A stretch of DNA of 17,130 bases from an archaeon (lineage in GTDB: Archaea; Altiarchaeota; Altiarchaeia; IMC4; QMZM01). The translations under genes were made by a program, and so were the position numbers. The notes beneath the pieces were generated by a model. That model saw nothing but the letters and a program-made list of their open reading frames with translations, had not been told where the DNA came from and made no database searches. The stretch covers positions 1 through 17,130 of the forward strand of contig JAOZNG010000009.1 of the NCBI GenBank assembly GCA_029933895.1, in the 5' to 3' direction. This document shows, in pieces, positions 13,777 through 17,130 of the stretch (positions within the stretch are counted from its first letter, which is position 1; every line of letters starts with the position of its first letter).

Positions 13777-16611
13777 ATGTCTGACTATGAGGTTGAGTTG
13801 TTCAGGGAGCAGGGTTTCAGTAGAAAGAGGTGCCCTGAGTGCGGTAAACATTTCTGGACTCTGGGTGAGGGAGCAGACTGTGGGGAGCCCCCCTGCAGCG
13901 AGTACTCTTTCATAGACAACCCGCCAACCAAAAAAAGAATTGAACTGAACGAGATGAGGGAACTCTATCTACGCTTTTTCGAGAAACATGGTCATGAGAG
14001 AATTAGCAGGTATCCTGTGGTTGCCAGGTGGAGGGATGACCTCTTTTTCTCTATAGCATCAATCTCATGCTTCCAGCCCTGGGTTCTTAATGGAACAATA
14101 AAGCCTCCAGCGAATCCCCTGGTGATGAGTCAACCTGCCTTGAGGTTTAACGACATAGACAACGTGGGGAAAACAGGGCGACACTTCACCATGTTCGAGA
14201 TGATGGCCCATCACTCCTTCAACACTCTTGAAGAGGAGGTTTATTTCAGGGACGAAACCGTTGAGTTATGCCACAACCTCCTCCTGGAGCTTGGCATATC
14301 TGGGGAGGATGTAACCTACATCGAGGACGAATGGGCGGGCGGAGGTAACTCGGGGCCTTGCTTTGAGGCCGTCGTTAACGGGGTGGAGCTGGCAACCCTT
14401 GTTTTTATGATGTATGAGGAAACATCCACAGGCAGGGAGGAGATGGATATGCAGGTGGTTGACACGGGCTATGGGTTAGAGAGGTTTGCGTGGGTCTCGC
14501 AGGGCACATCCAACGCATATGAGGCGGTTATGCCAGAAGTGCTTAAGAGGCTTAAAAAAGAGCTGGAATTGGATGAAGACCGCAATATCCTGGGAGAATA
14601 CTCCCGGATAGCTGGCATGATGAATGTGGAATCAAACGCCGACCTGAAGCAACTGAGGAAACGGGTGGCGGATAATATCGGCATCCCGGTGGATAAACTT
14701 GTCTCAGTAACCAAGCCATTCGAGGACCTTTATGCTCTAGGTGACCACACAAGGGCCCTGACGTTCATGTTCAATGATGGTGTGGTCCCCTCCAATGTAA
14801 AGGAGGGTTATTTCGCCAGGTTACTGGTTAGAAGAGCCCTGAGGTCCATGAAAAACCTAGACCTTAATATACCCCTACATGAAGTAATCGGCTGGCAGAT
14901 TAAGAGCATGGAAGACTATTTCCCTGACTTCAGGGCGAACAGAGAGGATATACTGAATCTGGCTGAGGTGGAGGAGAAGAGATACGATAAAACAGTCATC
15001 AAAGGGAGGAGGATTGTTGAAGGATTAGATAAGGAGCTGGAGTCTAAGGGACGTGGGGGTTTTTCGATAGAGGATTTAATCTACCTCTATGATTCACACG
15101 GGCTTGTTCCTGAACTGGTGAAGGAGTTCTCTGCTATGAGGGTGGAGATACCAGACGACTTCTACATCCGGGTCGCAGAGAAACACACCACTCCAAAGAG
15201 GGAAGAGGATATTGAGAAAGTAAATCTCCCGCCTGGTTTAGAGCCTACCGAGCTTGCCTTCTACCGGGATGAGAAGAGGAGAAGATTCAGGGCGAAAATA
15301 GTTAAATTATTCAATAGCTATGTGATACTGGATAAAACATTCTTTTATCCTGAGGGCGGTGGTCAGGAGACGGACCTTGGTGAGATAGACGGTAGAGATG
15401 TCACAGAGGTGATAAAGAAAGGGAATGTTGTACTGCACAAGGTTAAGAGGATTGACGGGTTAAGTGAGGGTATGGAGGTAAGCTGTGAGATTAACTGGAA
15501 CCGGAGGATTCAGTTGATGAAACACCATACTGTGACACACATAATCAACGGAGCCGCCAGGAGAGTCTTGGGGAATCATGTATGGCAGGCCGGCGCCCAC
15601 AAGAGCGAGGATTTAAGCAGACTGGACATCACACACTACTCATCCCTGAACGACAGAGAAATAAGGAAGATAGAATCCCTAGCTAATAAGGTAATCATGG
15701 AGGACAGGCCTATAGAGAAATACTTCATGAACCGAAACGATGCGGAAGAGAAATACGGGTTTACCATCTACCAGGGCGGAGCGGTTCCCGGAAAAGAGAT
15801 CAGGATAGTCAACATAAAAGGCTGGGATGTGGAGGCCTGTGGGGGAACGCATTTCGACTCAACCGGGGAATTAGGTTCTGTGAAGATTACCAGGGTGAAG
15901 AGGATACAGGACGGTGTTGTGAGACTAGAGTATAAGGCGGGAGCAGCTCTGGAGAGGCACAGGAAGGGTATTGAGGAGATAGCCTGCGAGGTAGACCTCC
16001 AGCATCTGGGTGAGGTGGAATTAAGGCGTCTTGCAGCAGTATTCTCTGTTTCCATAGAAAAGCTGCCCTCAACGCTGGAGCGCTTCAGGGATGAATGGCG
16101 TCGGAACCTTGAGAAAATCAGGAAACTGGAGGAGTCAATAGAAAAAGCTGGCGTATACAGCAAGAGATATAAAAAGCTTCCCGTGGGGGATACATTCAGG
16201 TCCTGCAACCAGCTTTTTAGTGAATGGAAGCAGCAAAAGAAGGACATAGCAAAGCTACGGGGGGAGGTGGAAGAAGAGCTCAGAAAAAAGCTTAAATCAG
16301 ATTATATCCTCGTTGATGATGTGAAAGTGGTGAAGCATTTAACCAGTGACCTGGAGGTTAAAAACCTCAACCACATGGCTGACTCTCTCCTGGAGGATAA
16401 TACACTAGTAATCATAGCAAACAAGAGCGATGAGAAAGCAAATATTGTTGTAGCCTCTGACTCAAAATATTGTGCTGTTGATATAGCCAGAGAAATCTGC
16501 GGAAGACTTGGCGGGGGAGCAAGCGGGAACAAGAGGTTTGCTGTCGGAGGCGGATCCTCCGAGAAACTGGTGGAGGTTGTTTCCGGATACAGGCCTTCAC
16601 TTATTATCTGA
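13777..16611 (+). CDS. alaS: Alanyl-tRNA synthetase, archaeal form
   Basis: Charges tRNA-Ala with alanine and edits mischarged serine or glycine. It has 944 residues, in the range of archaeal AlaRS. The N-terminus carries four cysteines (Cys19, Cys22, Cys35, Cys40), a zinc-like element found in archaeal enzymes. The class II catalytic core follows: motif 2 region SQPALRFNDIDNVGKTGRH and FTMFEMMAHHSF, with motif 3 around GYGLERFAW. The editing domain has HHTVTH (583-588) and CGGTH (688-692), the four metal ligands being His584, His588, Cys688 and His692. The C-terminal DHHA1/C-Ala domain ends with a glycine-rich GGGASGNKRFAVGGGSS. All motifs are intact, so the enzyme should be active in both charging and editing. 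ATG 13777 is preceded by a TATA-like box and no ribosome binding site. GGPP synthase starts 17 bases after its stop. Confidence 0.97.
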   Translation: MSDYEVELFREQGFSRKRCPECGKHFWTLGEGADCGEPPCSEYSFIDNPPTKKRIELNEMRELYLRFFEKHGHERISRYPVVARWRDDLFFSIASISCFQPWVLNGTIKPPANPLVMSQPALRFNDIDNVGKTGRHFTMFEMMAHHSFNTLEEEVYFRDETVELCHNLLLELGISGEDVTYIEDEWAGGGNSGPCFEAVVNGVELATLVFMMYEETSTGREEMDMQVVDTGYGLERFAWVSQGTSNAYEAVMPEVLKRLKKELELDEDRNILGEYSRIAGMMNVESNADLKQLRKRVADNIGIPVDKLVSVTKPFEDLYALGDHTRALTFMFNDGVVPSNVKEGYFARLLVRRALRSMKNLDLNIPLHEVIGWQIKSMEDYFPDFRANREDILNLAEVEEKRYDKTVIKGRRIVEGLDKELESKGRGGFSIEDLIYLYDSHGLVPELVKEFSAMRVEIPDDFYIRVAEKHTTPKREEDIEKVNLPPGLEPTELAFYRDEKRRRFRAKIVKLFNSYVILDKTFFYPEGGGQETDLGEIDGRDVTEVIKKGNVVLHKVKRIDGLSEGMEVSCEINWNRRIQLMKHHTVTHIINGAARRVLGNHVWQAGAHKSEDLSRLDITHYSSLNDREIRKIESLANKVIMEDRPIEKYFMNRNDAEEKYGFTIYQGGAVPGKEIRIVNIKGWDVEACGGTHFDSTGELGSVKITRVKRIQDGVVRLEYKAGAALERHRKGIEEIACEVDLQHLGEVELRRLAAVFSVSIEKLPSTLERFRDEWRRNLEKIRKLEESIEKAGVYSKRYKKLPVGDTFRSCNQLFSEWKQQKKDIAKLRGEVEEELRKKLKSDYILVDDVKVVKHLTSDLEVKNLNHMADSLLEDNTLVIIANKSDEKANIVVASDSKYCAVDIAREICGRLGGGASGNKRFAVGGGSSEKLVEVVSGYRPSLII
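16601..16608 (+). promoter_or_regulatory. Possible TATA-like box for the prenyl synthase, overlapping the end of alaS
   Basis: TTATTATC is centred about 25 bases before ATG 16629 and would give a leaderless transcript. A second AT-rich stretch (TATTATATTAA, 16618-16628) touches the ATG and is too close to act for this start. Read-through from alaS is the alternative. Confidence 0.3.
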
Positions 16612-16628
16612 CAAACATATTATATTAA

Positions 16629-17130
16629 ATGGATTTTTCCAGGCTCCAGCCGGTTATGGAGGAAGTTGATTCCGTCATAGAATCTGTTCTGGAGGGCGAG
16701 CCGGAAAACCTCTATAGTGCCTCCAGCCACATCATCACTGCAGGAGGGAAGAGAATCAGACCTCTTTTGTGTATCCTGGCATGCAGGGCTGTTGGCGGAA
16801 GCGACAGGGATGCTCTATCGACTGCCGCTGCATTAGAATTAATCCACAATTTCACATTGATCCACGATGACATAATGGATGATGATGACTTCAGGAGAGG
16901 GAAAAAATCAGTGCACAGGGTTTATGGATATGCTACTGCTATTCTGGCAGGAGACCTATTGTTCTCGAAGGCTTTTGAGTTATGCGATAAAAAAGCAATA
17001 AAAATTCTCGCCAGGGCTAGTGCCAGAATATGTGAGGGACAGGAGATGGACATCTCCTTCGAGGGGAGGGTGGATGTTGCAGAGCAGGAATACATTGAGA
17101 TGATAGAGGGCAAGACCGCTGTTTTGCTGG
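16629..17130 (+). CDS. idsA: Geranylgeranyl-diphosphate-type polyprenyl synthase, 3'-partial
   Basis: Condenses IPP units onto DMAPP to give GGPP, the precursor of archaeal membrane ether lipids, using the products of the IPK and Idi2 steps encoded at the left of the window. The frame runs open from ATG 16629 to the right edge (167 codons), about half of a normal 320-residue enzyme. Visible are AGGKRIRPLLC, which binds the IPP diphosphate, the first aspartate-rich motif in LIHDDIMDDDDFRRG, the following VHRVYGYATAILAGDLLF, and EGQEMDISFEGR. The fifth residue before the DDxxD motif is Phe, the chain-length position where an aromatic residue limits archaeal enzymes to about C20. The second aspartate-rich motif lies beyond the window. 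It has no ribosome binding site and starts 17 bases after alaS. Confidence 0.93.
   Translation, partial: MDFSRLQPVMEEVDSVIESVLEGEPENLYSASSHIITAGGKRIRPLLCILACRAVGGSDRDALSTAAALELIHNFTLIHDDIMDDDDFRRGKKSVHRVYGYATAILAGDLLFSKAFELCDKKAIKILARASARICEGQEMDISFEGRVDVAEQEYIEMIEGKTAVLL

Noticed and set aside
15768..16247. 159-codon minus-strand open frame
   Set aside because: It is opposite the editing and C-terminal domains of alaS; the translation is Ser/Leu-rich and lacks motifs.
1..17130. tRNA or rRNA genes, CRISPR repeats, insertion sequences, attachment sites
   Set aside because: No cloverleaf or T-loop signature, regularly spaced repeats, transposase motifs or long terminal inverted repeats were recognised by eye.

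Overview
The window looks like a chromosomal segment of an uncultured archaeon, probably euryarchaeal. The grounds are: a UbiD-type decarboxylase, an aconitase-X phosphomevalonate dehydratase (two subunits), isopentenyl phosphate kinase and type 2 IPP isomerase, which together form the archaeal branch of the mevalonate pathway; a HerA ATPase; an archaeal-form alanyl-tRNA synthetase with an N-terminal cysteine cluster; a geranylgeranyl-diphosphate-type prenyltransferase; and AT-rich TATA-like boxes placed so that several first genes would have leaderless mRNAs. I cannot name the genus. No tRNA, rRNA, CRISPR array or insertion sequence was seen.

Layout. (1) 1-5831, plus strand: an isoprenoid operon. 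AMPD (UbiD family, 5' end cut by the window), PMDh large subunit, PMDh small subunit and IPK overlap end to start. Idi2 follows behind its own likely promoter, and a coiled-coil protein of unknown function overlaps the end of Idi2. The encoded steps are mevalonate 5-phosphate to trans-anhydromevalonate phosphate to isopentenyl phosphate to IPP, and IPP to DMAPP. Mevalonate kinase and the UbiX-type flavin prenyltransferase are not in the window. (2) 5861-7265, minus strand: endonuclease V, then a TrmJ-type tRNA 2'-O-methyltransferase. (3) 7318-8898, plus strand: a HerA-type ATPase divergent from endonuclease V across a 52-bp gap with a palindromic TATA-like box.

(4) 8899-12392: a carbohydrate and compatible-solute block. 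A GH15-like glycoside hydrolase on the plus strand is preceded by a short out-of-frame ORF that reads as a lipoprotein signal peptide. It converges on glucosyl-3-phosphoglycerate synthase and its HAD phosphatase on the minus strand, which together should make glucosylglycerate. (5) 12522-13346: a YihY/BrkB-type membrane protein, followed by a broken remnant of a CorA magnesium-channel gene (13427-13668). (6) 13777-16611: alanyl-tRNA synthetase. (7) 16629-17130: the first 167 codons of a GGPP-type synthase, which returns the window to the isoprenoid theme and is cut by the right edge.

The observations most worth checking are the lipobox peptide fused out of frame to the GH15 gene, the 124-codon stretch of that gene with no T-ending codon, the CorA pseudogene, the unknown coiled-coil gene tied to the isoprenoid operon, and a pair of AATCnGATT palindromes flanking the alaS TATA-like box. 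I did not find a clearly new multi-gene system.
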